The translations under genes and the position numbers were made by a program. The notes under the pieces were generated by a model. That model ran no database searches. It saw nothing but the letters and a program-made list of their open reading frames with translations, and was not told the origin of the DNA. A stretch of 30,971 bases of DNA, taken from positions 6,573,896 to 6,604,866 of the forward strand of contig JBOZIK010000001.1 of NCBI GenBank assembly GCA_051453625.1, read 5' to 3'. This DNA is from Welwitschia mirabilis (taxonomy: Eukaryota > Gnetophyta > Gnetopsida > Welwitschiales). Below, one piece after another: positions 1 to 10,823 of the stretch (its first letter is position 1; each line of letters starts with the position of its first letter).

Positions 1-1509
1 TATGGCTATGTTGATATTTTTGACTTGACTACTTGAGAATTGTAGGAAGTAAATGGGCAAAATTGAAATTACACGAGCAAACCGTCTAAATTTTTTCTTA
101 GCTTTTTCCTTTGAAATATTACTATGACATTACTTGATCATTTTTCAAACTTAACTTATGTATTTATTTTCATGACCAGTCTTTTGACTTGGGCATTTCA
201 GTAGTAAGACTGGATTGATCTAAACTTAAAACATTCACAAGTCCATGAATTTTAATTGAAGGAAGATGCTTTATTTTTTGATGTTTTTCTCAATGGTGAA
301 AAGATCTTAGATTGTGTAAGAGTGTTATTTTCTGTCTTAATCTTATGACTTTCACCTTTGTCTTTTGGAGTATTTGGTCATATGAAATTTTATTTTATTT
401 CAACTAAAAAAAAAAGAGAGAAAGAGTGGAATAAATACCATGATATTTCAAAAACATGGCCACCATGATGTCCTACCGTAAGTACACTAGGGTAAATATT
501 TTCTAGAGGAGCATTTAACAATGTAATATGATGGATAATAAAGTTGTATTTAAACTTTGAGGCTATGGGATCAGTGGTGTTCTTGATGTCATTAGAAGCA
601 TTGCTTGTTTCCTAGACTATTATTCTTTCCACATGATTATTTCATTTCTTGAGATTTAGATGTTTATTCTGAGATGATGGCAAGAGAGTTTATTTTTGAG
701 TAATTCTTTAGTATAATTATTTATTATTTAAAACATATTACTTTAGCATCATCATAATCACTGCCTTATTGAATGGAACATTTGTACATTAAGGCATGCA
801 TTTTTCACATCAAGTGATATTATGGTTTCTTTTATGGAAATTTGCTAAGTCAAAATGTTAGATTTATGAGCTATCTTTTGTTTACATTATCTTATGCCCA
901 TAGTTCTTCTTTTCTTTTGTGGTTTGGTTATTTATTTTAAAGACATTATCATATTTTCTTAGAATATTTTCCCTGATTAAGTTTTCAATAAAAGATGATA
1001 TGTTGCTTAGATAAGTCTTTTATCAATAAATTTGTGTTATTTTTTAAATTTTGGTGTTGCAAAGTGCTACTCATGTTCTTTTTATGATGAAACATTTTTT
1101 CTTTACTTGTCGGAATATTTTCTATCTTTATATTTTTCAAATCTGACGTCACTCAGATTTGCACTTTGTTTTGTAAATTGTCCTCATTCTTACTATCTTT
1201 CACCTGTCTTCTCACTCCCATCTATTTTCTTTACTTTATTTTCCAATATGGGACGTATTGCTTTTTATTTTGGGGAGGGGGAATAGAGACCCATTTTCAT
1301 GGCTCATTTTTCAAGAACTTTTAACTTAATTCAGACCTTTTATAGCATAAAATTTTCAAAATTTTCATATACATTATGCATTACTTGTTATCTACCCATG
1401 TGATGTGTTTTATGATCCTATTTTATGATTTCCAGATTTATTTTTTAAAAAATATACTATCTCGCAATTATGGTTTTTCTACCTAGTTTTGTCAAGGACT
1501 GACAAAGAC
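1..1509. other. AT-rich stretch without a recognisable gene
   Basis: I see no conserved protein motif in any frame. Short open frames, such as one at 1032-1286 on the plus strand, are hydrophobic low-complexity translations of T-rich DNA. Because a polypurine tract and LTR start follow directly, this is most likely the decayed 3' part of the internal region of a plus-strand LTR retrotransposon. That is inference from position only. Confidence 0.4.
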
Positions 1510-1520
1510 TAAGTGGGAGG
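1510..1520 (+). other. Polypurine tract of a plus-strand LTR element
   Basis: The sequence taagtgggagg lies three bases before a TGTTG LTR start. A purine run directly before TG is the plus-strand priming site of LTR retrotransposons. Its orientation implies an element reading left to right whose 3' LTR begins at 1524. Confidence 0.55.
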
Positions 1521-1523
1521 CTA

Positions 1524-2125
1524 TGTTGCACTACCAATTTATGGTTATTTGATGGGATTTTATGAGTTGTTTTGCAGGATTTATATACAGGTTTAGGTGC
1601 AATTCTAAGTATTTTGCAGATACAAGAGGAAATCTCAGAAAAGTGTGATTCTTATCCAAATTTAATGTATTAAAGACACTTTCTGATGCATAAAGCTTTG
1701 AAGAAGGATTCATGACAAAAATGCTAAGTTTCTTCTTAAGAAAATAATCAAAGAAGACCATCGTCCCCTCTACTGTTCTCATGAGAGGTAGGACTATTGT
1801 TCCCACTATTGTTTGGAATACAGCCTAGACAACACTGTCATGTAATTGACTCGAACAGATTCCCTTGAACGTTTCATCCATTTCTGAGTCATTTATGAGT
1901 GCACCTAACCACACATACTGTTTGTCCTTTTCTGCTATATTTTCTTATAAATAAGACCTCTCTCAACTCTCCTACTCATCTTCGTTACATAGGACATTCT
2001 CATGATAGGAGATTGAAGGGTGAGAGATCCATCTGCATGTGTTTTAGAAAGACGTGCACTTGGTAGAAGGCTATCCTCCATTAAGACCCCGTTGTTTTGT
2101 AACCCAGATGTTGTTACTCTTTTTT
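1524..2125 (+). mobile_element. Plus-strand LTR, partial, cut by assembly gap
   Basis: The LTR starts TGTTGCACTACC right after the polypurine tract. It has a U3-like part, a TATA box about 420 bases in, and pyrimidine-rich leader sequence after it, as expected at a U3/R border. It is less AT-rich and keeps more CpG than the elements to its right, so it may be younger. The right end is lost in the N gap or lies between 2938 and 3229. No partner LTR is in the window, so it may be a 3' LTR or a solo LTR. Confidence 0.55.
1946..1955 (+). promoter_or_regulatory. TATA box of the plus-strand LTR
   Basis: TATAAATAAG is followed by a CT-rich stretch (acctctctcaactctcctac), a typical plant core-promoter and start-site layout. 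Its place inside the LTR fits the U3 promoter of the retrotransposon. Confidence 0.55.
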
Positions 2126-2937
2126 NNNNNNNNNNNNNNNNNNNNNNNNNNNNNNNNNNNNNNNNNNNNNNNNNNNNNNNNNNNNNNNNNNNNNNNNNNN
2201 NNNNNNNNNNNNNNNNNNNNNNNNNNNNNNNNNNNNNNNNNNNNNNNNNNNNNNNNNNNNNNNNNNNNNNNNNNNNNNNNNNNNNNNNNNNNNNNNNNNN
2301 NNNNNNNNNNNNNNNNNNNNNNNNNNNNNNNNNNNNNNNNNNNNNNNNNNNNNNNNNNNNNNNNNNNNNNNNNNNNNNNNNNNNNNNNNNNNNNNNNNNN
2401 NNNNNNNNNNNNNNNNNNNNNNNNNNNNNNNNNNNNNNNNNNNNNNNNNNNNNNNNNNNNNNNNNNNNNNNNNNNNNNNNNNNNNNNNNNNNNNNNNNNN
2501 NNNNNNNNNNNNNNNNNNNNNNNNNNNNNNNNNNNNNNNNNNNNNNNNNNNNNNNNNNNNNNNNNNNNNNNNNNNNNNNNNNNNNNNNNNNNNNNNNNNN
2601 NNNNNNNNNNNNNNNNNNNNNNNNNNNNNNNNNNNNNNNNNNNNNNNNNNNNNNNNNNNNNNNNNNNNNNNNNNNNNNNNNNNNNNNNNNNNNNNNNNNN
2701 NNNNNNNNNNNNNNNNNNNNNNNNNNNNNNNNNNNNNNNNNNNNNNNNNNNNNNNNNNNNNNNNNNNNNNNNNNNNNNNNNNNNNNNNNNNNNNNNNNNN
2801 NNNNNNNNNNNNNNNNNNNNNNNNNNNNNNNNNNNNNNNNNNNNNNNNNNNNNNNNNNNNNNNNNNNNNNNNNNNNNNNNNNNNNNNNNNNNNNNNNNNN
2901 NNNNNNNNNNNNNNNNNNNNNNNNNNNNNNNNNNNNN
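2126..2937. other. Assembly gap, 812 N
   Basis: This is a run of N. Any open frame drawn across it is an artefact. Confidence 0.99.
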
Positions 2938-3229
2938 ATGTTAGTTTATTTGATGTCCCTTATAGTCTATGTTGTTCTTGATCTAGTGATAATTTCTTGG
3001 GTGATATAGATTATTAAGGATAGCCTTTGTTAAGGCTGAAAGCAAATAGAGTTTAGGTTATTTTTGCATTACATGTTAGTTTAAATCGAAAATTGCATTT
3101 TGCATTGTATCTTTATTTCCTTGCATTGTTATTTATTTTCTAGTTTCTATTCTTTTACAAAGCAACATAAGTCTCATACTCATAGACTTTAATGAGAATA
3201 CGACATTTCAGATTTACTCCCGCTCATAC
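2938..3229. other. Short AT-rich stretch after the gap
   Basis: No gene is seen. It may hold the 3' end of the LTR that starts at 1524, but no CA end followed by a primer-binding site could be placed. Confidence 0.3.
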
Positions 3230-4174
3230 TAGTGTGTTGTATTATGCAAGATATTTATTTATTTTATAATGAACAGAATCTTTTTTGATCCTACACACTT
3301 GCATAAATACACACCGTAACAGCCCTTATAATCTGTATTAACTATAAATTAATGTTACTTTAATTGAAACCCATATAAACTATAAGGAATATGAAAGAGA
3401 GATAATTTAAGAAATAAGTATCCTTCATTAACATTAACAAAATGCACCTAAATGCATCCATTTACAAATAACAACTCCCTAATGGATGATACACAACCCA
3501 ACACTAAGTTAGTCCTTCTCCTAAGTAGATGGATCTTCTTACCCAAGTTGCTCCTATGTTACAAGTACTTTGATGCCAAAGGAGAGATGCTTACAAGTGA
3601 GGGCTCAAATTCCTTTTATAGGAAAGAATAGCATTAAGATGGTTAGGAGCCTTTAGCTTATAGTAGTATGTGGCAAGTACAATTGAGTGGTTATAATTTT
3701 TTTCATGTAGCATAGGGAGGTGATGATTACATTTAAGCAGTTTTTATCACGTAGCCTAGGTAAGATGGATAAGATTCCTTATCTTATAGCATTAGATTAA
3801 ATCATTGTCTTCTTGTATTAAATAGAGTTTTTCATGATGAGTTCAACATTTGGCTTTTGGATCATGATGTCTCTACCAACTGATGCTATCACCATGTGTC
3901 TTTAATGTCACTACCATGACACTACAATGTGTCTTCAATGTTATCACCATGTCATTACCACATGTTACCACCATGTGTCTCCAATGCCATTGCTACATGG
4001 CATGTGCTTTTCTAAAATGCTCTATAATTACTCAGTTTTAATCCAAATTATTCTTAATTCTTCATATTTTGTCCTTGACATCAAAGGTGGTTAATTTAAG
4101 CATTGAATCTATAAAAAGGACCTGAAAAAATACTTCAAACCATATGTCAAATGCAAAAATTTGATTGTCTATCA
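3230..4174 (-). repeat. 3' LTR of the 3230-10395 element
   Basis: On the minus strand it starts TGATAGACAATC and matches 9291-10395 over long stretches. One example is the block at 3345-3500, which parallels 9645-9790, including the shared phrases aaaatgcacct and aatgcatcca. It is about 160 bases shorter than the partner, mainly because the partner carries a G-rich and A-rich expansion near its left end. Confidence 0.75.
3885..4005. repeat. Three imperfect tandem copies inside the LTR
   Basis: Units beginning ccatgtgtctttaatgtcac, caatgtgtcttcaatgttat and ccatgtgtctccaatgccat repeat every 35-45 bases. The right LTR keeps a shorter version near 10150-10230. Confidence 0.6.
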
Positions 4175-5609
4175 TAGTAGCACACTAAGCCTTTGTTAGT
4201 CTTTAATAAAGCAAGTGGAAAATCATGGAAGCTAGTCAACTTGGATATGAAATGAAAGATAACACTTCAAGATTATTACATTATTAAATATAAAGTGTAT
4301 CTTATTTAAAATAATCATTACAAAAAATATGCATTAAGTTTAAACATATGATTTAAACTTATGAAAAACATAATTCCACATAAAAATTTATTTCTAAAAG
4401 ATCAAATGAATTAATTCTTGGAAGTTTCATATAAATAATCCCTCCCACTAGAGTCTACACATGCATTGAAAATTAAAAAAAGCCAAAAGAATAAGAACAA
4501 GATACTCTAGCATTTAAAAGATTGCAAAAGATGCATCAAGGATAAAAGATAAAGTGTAAAATAAAAACACACAAGCATAAAATAAAAAAAGAAAAGAAAA
4601 TAAACTAAACAAAGCTAAAGCATCATGAAAACAAACACTAAATTACTTGAATCCTAAATGATAATCTCTTAAAATATAACATTTTATTTGAAGGAAAAAG
4701 GAACAAAAATCTTTTTCAAAAAATCAAACTCTAATTCTATGGTCTTATGATAAGTAGAAAAAGTATAGTTAATAAATTTGAAATTATCTAACTTCATGAA
4801 TAGAAATAATCATGTTGCATTAGAATATATTCTATTTGAAGTTGATCACTTACTAATAGTCTTTCATTTTCAATTAAAGATACATGATTCCCAAATAGTA
4901 AAACATCATGGTTCTATTTGCATAGCATGAATAAAGATGATAATTTAATAATTAAAATTAACATATGATAGCTATAGTCTTAAGCATCAACTTAAAATAT
5001 GGCTGTAAACTAATAATACTTGACAATCTAATAATCATGACACGCTTCAAGGTGTACCTTATTTTACCTTGGATTCCCTCCATTACTAAGTGTTCATTTC
5101 TTAACCATTGATCTCATTTTTATCATAAATGATAGTACCATTAGATAGGACATAGGACATTAAGCAACTTTACCCCTAGTGGGGTAATCCTTGAGATATA
5201 TTAAGAGTGATTATCAAAAACACTTTCATAGTATACATTGATATTTTATTTTTCTTTTGAAAATTTATTTTTTTCATTTTTTTAAGATAAATAGGGAAAG
5301 AAACTTATGCATTATTAAAGTACTAATAACTTGTAGTCTTAAAAATGAATTTGATGAAGAGACAAAGCATACAACATGAACAACTTAATTAAACACATGT
5401 TCCTCTCCTAGAATGAGAGTTCATAGGTGCTTAAATGCCTTTCAATTAGCTAAAATTCAATTGATCATTGTTAACATGTAAAAATTGACATTTATATCAA
5501 GTTTTTAAGATTAATTTATTATAAATAAATACATTAATTTAAATGTTTTAATCATAAAGTATGTCTTCTATTCTTTTTAAAATAAGATTTAATATTATGC
5601 TTTTCTTCA
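4175..5609. other. Internal AT-rich region, no gene seen
   Basis: This lies between the 3' LTR and the inverted LTR. On the minus strand it is the 3' non-coding part of the internal region. No coding motif was seen. The bases next to the LTR (4175-4200) are not purine-rich on the minus strand, so the polypurine tract is missing or decayed here. Confidence 0.45.
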
Positions 5610-6830
5610 TGATAATTTTAGTTCTTTAGCCACATTTTGGAATACATGGTAGAAAATGAACATAATTTTGCATAAAATAACTATGTAAATAATAGAAATA
5701 AGGTGGTGAGATGTAGCATTAGCATTGGAAGACATGTAACAAAGGCATGTAAAGGTGGCATACGAGAGATGTGGTGATAACACTAGTTGGTAGAGGAATA
5801 TGGCCCGAAAGGCCATACGTTGAACTCATCATGATAAAGATTCCACCTAATACTATATGACAATATCTACCAAATGCTATAAGACAACCTCCATTAAATG
5901 ATACATGTACCTAATGCTAGAGGAGAGAATCTTATCTACTTAATGCTACATGAGAACCTCCACAAAATAGTATAGGATAGAATCTTACCGACCTAATGCT
6001 AAATGATGAAGATTCTACCTAATGCTATAAGCCAAAGGCTCTTAACCATCTCAATCCTACCCTCATATATAAAAAAACCTTGAACCATTACCTGTAATTA
6101 TCCTTTATTTGGATAAAGCATGAAACCTTTGGAGCATTAAGGAATAATGGCCTTCTGAGGACTTCCTTCAGGAGTGAGCTCGTCAAGGAGCTTGAGGAGT
6201 CCTTTCTTCTTCCTTCATCTTTGATGTAATGTACATTTTCTTAGTTCAATATATCCTAGTTATTTCCTTTTTATTGTTAGTCTTTAATTCAATTTTGTAC
6301 TAGGAATACTCAAGGATAACACACTATCAAGTTTTCTTTTGGTTACTAAGTGGATTCGATTAGTTAATTGGTTTATAGTCTTAATAGTTTTATGGATCTT
6401 ATGCACTTTAGTTTGTACTTTCCATTTTTATTATAAGGGTATGAGATCAGTAACTATCAAATTCATCAATACAAAAATGGTAAATAATATTATGTCAACA
6501 TGATCCATGCTTTTACAGTTGATGGTCTAAGTTATTGTTTCAGGATAGTGCTACATGTGGTTGAGTAAGGACTTGCAGGAGTATAAATTAAGTGACTTAG
6601 AGCTTTGTTACTTTCCACTTTTCAAATGAAGTTTCACAAAATAAATCTCAACTCCCTTTTCTTTCCCTTTGTTTTTTTCTTTCTTTTTGTAACTTATAAG
6701 TTAGCAAGAGTTAGTAAAAGTTTTATTTAGTTAACCCCCAACTATCCCTGTGGAAGAATGATAACTAGGTTTTTAACTTAGTTTTAAATCCAAACATTGT
6801 AAAACAATGATTAGTCATTTGTAAATTACA
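5610..6830 (+). mobile_element. Related LTR in opposite (plus) orientation, probably solo or partial
   Basis: The stretch 5700-6070 is an inverted copy of part of the neighbouring LTR. For instance gttgaactcatcatga at 5819 is the exact reverse complement of bases near 3835-3850, and ctaatgctataagccaaaggctcttaaccatct parallels the complement of 3635-3670. Near 6737 it holds a phrase like actatccctgtgg, which I recall from the ends of many plant gypsy LTRs. The left end (TGATAATTTTAG at 5610) and the right end are estimates. No primer-binding site was recognised after it. Confidence 0.5.
5830..6045. repeat. Short tandem repeats around cctaatgcta
   Basis: About eight degenerate units of 20-30 bases carry variants of cctaatgctaNaNga (acctaatactatatgac, ccaaatgctataagac, acctaatgctagaggag, acttaatgctacatgag, acctaatgctaaatgat, acctaatgctataagcc). 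The LTR at 3230-4174 has only one or two such units, so this is a local expansion. Confidence 0.65.
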
Positions 6831-7309
6831 AAAGCCTAAATGCTTAGACATATTACATGATTAAAAGATAAACCAAAATTATGTTAATATATGTTAAAAA
6901 AGAGACTATTTGAATAATTACATTCACATAAGGATAAGTGATGCACATCTGCTTAAGGAAATAGGCTCCACTAAATTAATTTATTTAAATAAAATATTAG
7001 TATTGAAATGAAAATATTTTTCCTTTGCTCTGCATTTATCCTTATGTTAATAAGCTAGATATTTCAACATAGTTATTACATTGTACTTTTTTAAAAAAAA
7101 AAGAACCAAACCATATAGAGAACAATTGATAAACTATAAATGGTCTGCATGAATTTTTCAAAGAAATCAATTGGTAATAAACAACATAAATAAATAACTC
7201 TTTAACTCTACAAAATTTATTAGCAACATAAGATATAGTTCATATATTTCATGGAAAAAAATTTCTTATCAAACTAATGGTATAAATAATTCAAAATATA
7301 GATTTCATT
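6831..7309. other. AT-rich internal stretch, no gene seen
   Basis: Homopolymer-rich sequence with no conserved motif on either strand. It lies between the inverted LTR and the end of the decayed ORF. Confidence 0.4.
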
Positions 7310-7848
7310 TAAAGAACGATATTGAGAATGAAAGACATCAATGATAATATTAGGGATCCAAGAATTTTGAGAAAGCTTCTTAGGATGATTAATTGAGTAG
7401 GTTTAACATACTTAAGAAGCTCCCTAAGATTTAACTCCAAGCATGGATTATCACCAAGAAGATAAGGTTTACTCCAATTAAGAATTCCAAGATATCCTAA
7501 GTCATACTTCTAAAAAGAACCTTCACTAAAGGCATAAGGTAAAGTTGACTGGGTAGGAAAAGAAAGGATGTTATTTTAAGAATGACATGGAGTTTGAAGA
7601 GGAAGAGATTAAGAGACATTACGAATAGACTCCTCAAAATTAAAGGTTTCATTAGAAATAATGAAATTGATTTGGTTGTAATATTCATGTAAATGTTCAA
7701 ATGGGAGAGATGTAGAAATGTTACCATAATCAAGATCATATGTTAACATGAGATTAGAAGTAAAAAGAAGGATGTTATCTGGGGTGTTATATCGAAGAAA
7801 AACTAAAAGAAATGAAGAAACATGGTAGACTATTGAGTTTATATTAAT

Positions 7849-7858
7849 NNNNNNNNNN
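7849..7858. other. Assembly gap, 10 N
   Basis: A run of ten N, probably a scaffold join of unknown true length. It interrupts the unknown ORF. Confidence 0.99.
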
Positions 7859-8759
7859 TATCCTCCATTAATTTTAGATAAATCTCAATGGTTTCTTTGT
7901 TATTCCTCTTCTCTTATTGTTATCTTTATCATTTCTTTGTTGAATTATTTATTTATTTTTGTCATCATTATTTTCAACTATATCTTCCTCTTCTTCACTG
8001 AACTCATCATTGTTTTGTTGGGTATTATTGTCATTCTCTAAGTTATTATACTTCTTAATAAGCTCATAAAGAGAAATACACTCATCTTCTTTATCATGTA
8101 TTGGAATGTTTTCTGATTTTTCCTAAGTTGACACTTATTTCCAATCATATTCTAAAAACAAGTGAAGATTGGGGATATGATCTAGTATTTCTATGTCATC
8201 CTTATCATCCTTATCATTTTCATTTATTTGTTCAGTTGTGTTTTTACTATTCTCACTTTGGTTCTCCTCTAGAGGGCCGAAAATGGAAAATTGCTTGAAA
8301 ATATGATTTCTTATTTCTGTCTCATCATCTTCTAAGTGATAATTATTACTACTACAAATTTTAACATTTTATTCTTTACTCTTAAGATGGAATGTAGTAG
8401 ACATAGTTAGGGAGGCTTGAGAATGTTCTTCTTATCTCATAGATTTGTATGATAACTCCTATTAATCTATTTAAATTCTTGCTACATTTTTCACTTTAAT
8501 TAGTATTTGTATAAAAGGATTAGTATAGGAAATTATTCTTTTCTTCATAGTTAATTTTTATAAAAGAAGGTTTTCTAAATGAGAGGAGATCCCTAAAGTA
8601 TTGAGACTTATCATCATAAGTAAAAGAAGATTGAAAACAAAAATATTGAAAAGATGGAATTTGAAAAGAGGAAGGGGTCCTAGTTTTAACAACATCCCTC
8701 AAAGGAGGATTCTTCTTTTTATCAGCTAAGATATCTTGAAGAGACTTACTTTTTCTACT

Positions 8760-8965
8760 TTCAGTAAAAATTTCATGTAAAGTTTCTTATCATCCATGAA
8801 CTCATTCTTCAATTGTAGATTCCTTCTTCTTTCAGCAATAATTTCATGTAGAGGTCTTTTTTCCTCCATATAAGCATCATTTTCCAATGGTAAATTCTTT
8901 CTTCTTTCTGTAAAAATTTCACATAGATTTCTTTTTTACTCCATAAACTAAGTTTTAAAAACAGC
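8760..8965 (-). repeat. Three 73-75-base tandem repeats in the unknown ORF
   Basis: Copies at about 8760-8831, 8832-8906 and 8907-8965 (the last truncated) each contain a version of aaatttcatgta, a poly-T stretch before ctccat, and an end like attcctTCTTCT. The period is close to 25 codons, so the repeat is in frame and gives a charged, probably helical protein repeat. Confidence 0.7.
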
Positions 8966-9269
8966 AAAAATTATAATATAGACGAGTATTATGGACAAAA
9001 ATTTTCCAATATCACTTTGAAGCATAAGGAGTTTGATCAATTACTAAATCTAACTGCTAAAAGGAAAAATCTAATAAATTAAAAGAAAACTTACAATAAA
9101 GAAAATTGAAAAATTTTATTACACTCAAGAAAAGAGTAAGTAATTAAAACTTAGGACTAATGTATAATACCAAAATAAAGTAACACATCCAAAGAATAAT
9201 ATTACATTGCTTTTGATGTAGAACTTGATATTTTAAAGACTCACTTTTTTCCTAGCACTCTTAAGTGCC

Positions 9270-9287
9270 TTCCCAATAACAGCACTA
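9270..9287 (-). other. Primer-binding site, tRNA-Asp type, decayed
   Basis: On the minus strand TAGTGCTGTTATTGGGAA follows the LTR end after three bases. It matches the recalled plant tRNA-Asp complement TGGCGCCGTTGCCGGGGA at 11 of 18 positions. All seven mismatches are C-to-T or G-to-A. Confidence 0.65.
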
Positions 9288-9290
9288 AAA

Positions 9291-10395
9291 TGTTGTGTTA
9301 TGTATTATGTTTACCTAAGATAAAAGTTAGGTATCAAACATTCTCAAGTAATTACAAGGAAACACACAAGGTATAAAGTGTCTTAATTTAGATTCATAAA
9401 CTTAAAGAAGAAAATAAATTAAAGAAGACTTTATTCTATAGAGAGTGAGGGAAGAGAGGAAGGGGTGGAGAGGGAGGGGGGAGGGGGGGAAAGGAGGAGG
9501 GGGGGAGGGAGGATAAGAAAAGAATTTATTTTTTTAATATTTAAGAAATAAAAATAAATAATGTAAATGATAAAATGTAATACAAGGTCTAATCAATTTA
9601 ACCAATCATCTATTACCTAGATTGGCCTTTATGCTTTATATTAGGTATAAATTAATGCCACTTTAATGGCAAGAAACATAGACTATAAGGAATATAAAAG
9701 AGAGATAATTTAAAAAATAAGTACACTATATTAACATCGATAAAATGCACCTCAATGCATCCACTTATAAATAACAACTCCTCAGTGGAGGCTACACAAC
9801 CCAACCCCAAGGTAGTCCTTTTCATAAGTGGATGAATCTCCTTGCCTAAGGAGAATGTCACAAATACTTTAATGCCATAAAATAGATACTTACAAATAAG
9901 GAAGTCTTTGGTTTATAGTGGTAGGTGGCTACAATTGAGCAATAATAATTTTTTTTCATGTATCCTAAGTAGGTGGTAATTACGATTGAGTGGTTATAAT
10001 TTTTATCACATATCCTAAATAGGATGGATAAGATTTATTATCTTATAGCATTAGTTGGAATCTTTGTCTTCTTATGTTAGGTGGAATTTTTCATGATGAT
10101 TCTAACACTTAGCCTTTAGATCATGATGCCTTTACAAGCTGATGCTATCGCCATGTGTCTTTAATGTCACCATCATGTCATTGCCTTTTGTTACTTCCAT
10201 ATATCTCTGGCACCACTACCACATGCCATGTACTTTTATAAAATGCTCCATAACTACTTAGTTGCAAATTATGCTTACCTCTTCATATTTGGTCCTTGAC
10301 ATCAAAAGTGATCAATTTGAGCATTAGACTTGTAAAAAAGACGTGAAAACACACTCTAAATCCTGTGTCAAATGTGACATGTTAGCTGCCTATCA
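9291..10395 (-). repeat. 5' LTR of the 3230-10395 element
   Basis: On the minus strand it runs from TGATAGGCAGCTAAC to an end that reads tgttgtgtta on the plus strand. It pairs with 3230-4174. It is also preceded on the minus strand by a purine run (gaaggaaggaggaaca, complement of 10396-10411) that looks like a polypurine tract. This is unusual for a 5' LTR. Confidence 0.7.
9443..9513 (+). repeat. G-rich purine tract inside one LTR copy
   Basis: Almost uninterrupted purines with many runs of three to seven G (for example gggaggggggagggggggaa). It is absent from the partner LTR at the matching place. It is either an expansion in this copy or a loss in the other. Several G-runs could form G-quadruplexes. 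Confidence 0.75.
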
Positions 10396-10763
10396 TGTTC
10401 CTCCTTCCTTCAAGAGGTAGTTCTAATTCCCATACTCAATCTTTACTAATTAATATGGTGCATAAAGAGAGAGAAAATATGTAAAGATGTCTTATTCAAT
10501 GAAAGATTCTTATCTCCCTCTCATGATTTCCTATAAATTATAGAAATGAATAAAGAAAGAAAAAGAAAGATTTACAAAGAGAATAAAAAATAATAGAGAT
10601 GAGGTTAGAGATAAGAGATAAAAGAAAAGATGAAAAAAAGTAGAAAATAGTCAATTTTTATAATAAGAACTAACTTACTAATGATTTGTAGTGATAAAGA
10701 AAATTAAATAAAAATAATAATAAGAAGTAAAAATGTAGAATTCTAAAATGATTATGTCATTGG

Positions 10764-10823
10764 TGAGGTTAAGAAGTGATGCTAGTGAGGTCAAGCGATG
10801 GTGCTAATGAGGTCAAGTACTAG
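10764..10823. repeat. 22-base tandem repeat, about 2.7 copies
   Basis: tgaggttaagaagtgatgctag, tgaggtcaagcgatggtgctaa and a partial tgaggtcaagtactag start at 10764, 10786 and 10808. Confidence 0.7.

Larger units (their letters stand above)
7310..8965 (-). pseudogene. Broken ORF of unknown family in the pol-less element
   Basis: Reading on the minus strand, a mostly open path about 1.65 kb long with several in-frame stops can be followed from near 8965 to near 7310. In order it shows three tandem repeats of about 25 residues rich in charged residues (ENDAYMEEKRPLHEIIAERR is one). A stretch rich in Ser, Phe and Tyr follows (TPSSFQIPSFQYFCFQSSF). Next comes an Asn/Glu/Asp-rich acidic part (ENDKDDKDDIEILDHIPNL; DEFSEEEEDIVENNDD). 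The C-terminal part contains YLGILNWSKPYLLGDNPCL. A 10-base gap interrupts it at 7849-7858. Its position just after the primer-binding site is that of gag, but I recognise no capsid domain or zinc knuckle. It may be a divergent gag-like protein or a captured host ORF. The function is unknown. Confidence 0.5.
3230..10395 (-). mobile_element. Non-autonomous LTR retrotransposon, minus strand, decayed
   Basis: Two direct copies of one LTR (3230-4174 and 9291-10395) bound about 5.1 kb. The primer-binding site sits just left of the right copy, so the right LTR is the 5' LTR and the element reads on the minus strand. The internal part holds one broken ORF of unknown family (about 7310-8965) followed by a long AT-rich region. 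No protease, reverse transcriptase, RNase H or integrase motif was found. An LTR in the opposite orientation (about 5610-6830) lies inside. No clear target duplication flanks it (catac on the left, tgttc on the right). It is probably a pol-less derivative mobilised by proteins of another element; recombination between different copies is also possible. Confidence 0.7.

Noticed and set aside
1032-1286. 84-residue plus-strand frame, Cys/Phe/Tyr-rich
   Set aside because: Low complexity, T-rich codons, no motif; I could not tie it to copia or gypsy domains.
2020-3009. Open frames of 296 and 329 residues
   Set aside because: They run through the 812-base N gap; only short ends are real sequence.
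5607-5816. 69-residue minus-strand frame
   Set aside because: Lies antisense inside the inverted LTR copy; shared LTR sequence explains it.
9652-9861. 69-residue minus-strand frame in the right LTR
   Set aside because: The partner LTR at 3345-3550 does not keep it open as a protein; it is LTR sequence.
3225-10400. Target duplication for the 3230-10395 element
   Set aside because: Flanks catac and tgttc do not match, so none is claimed.
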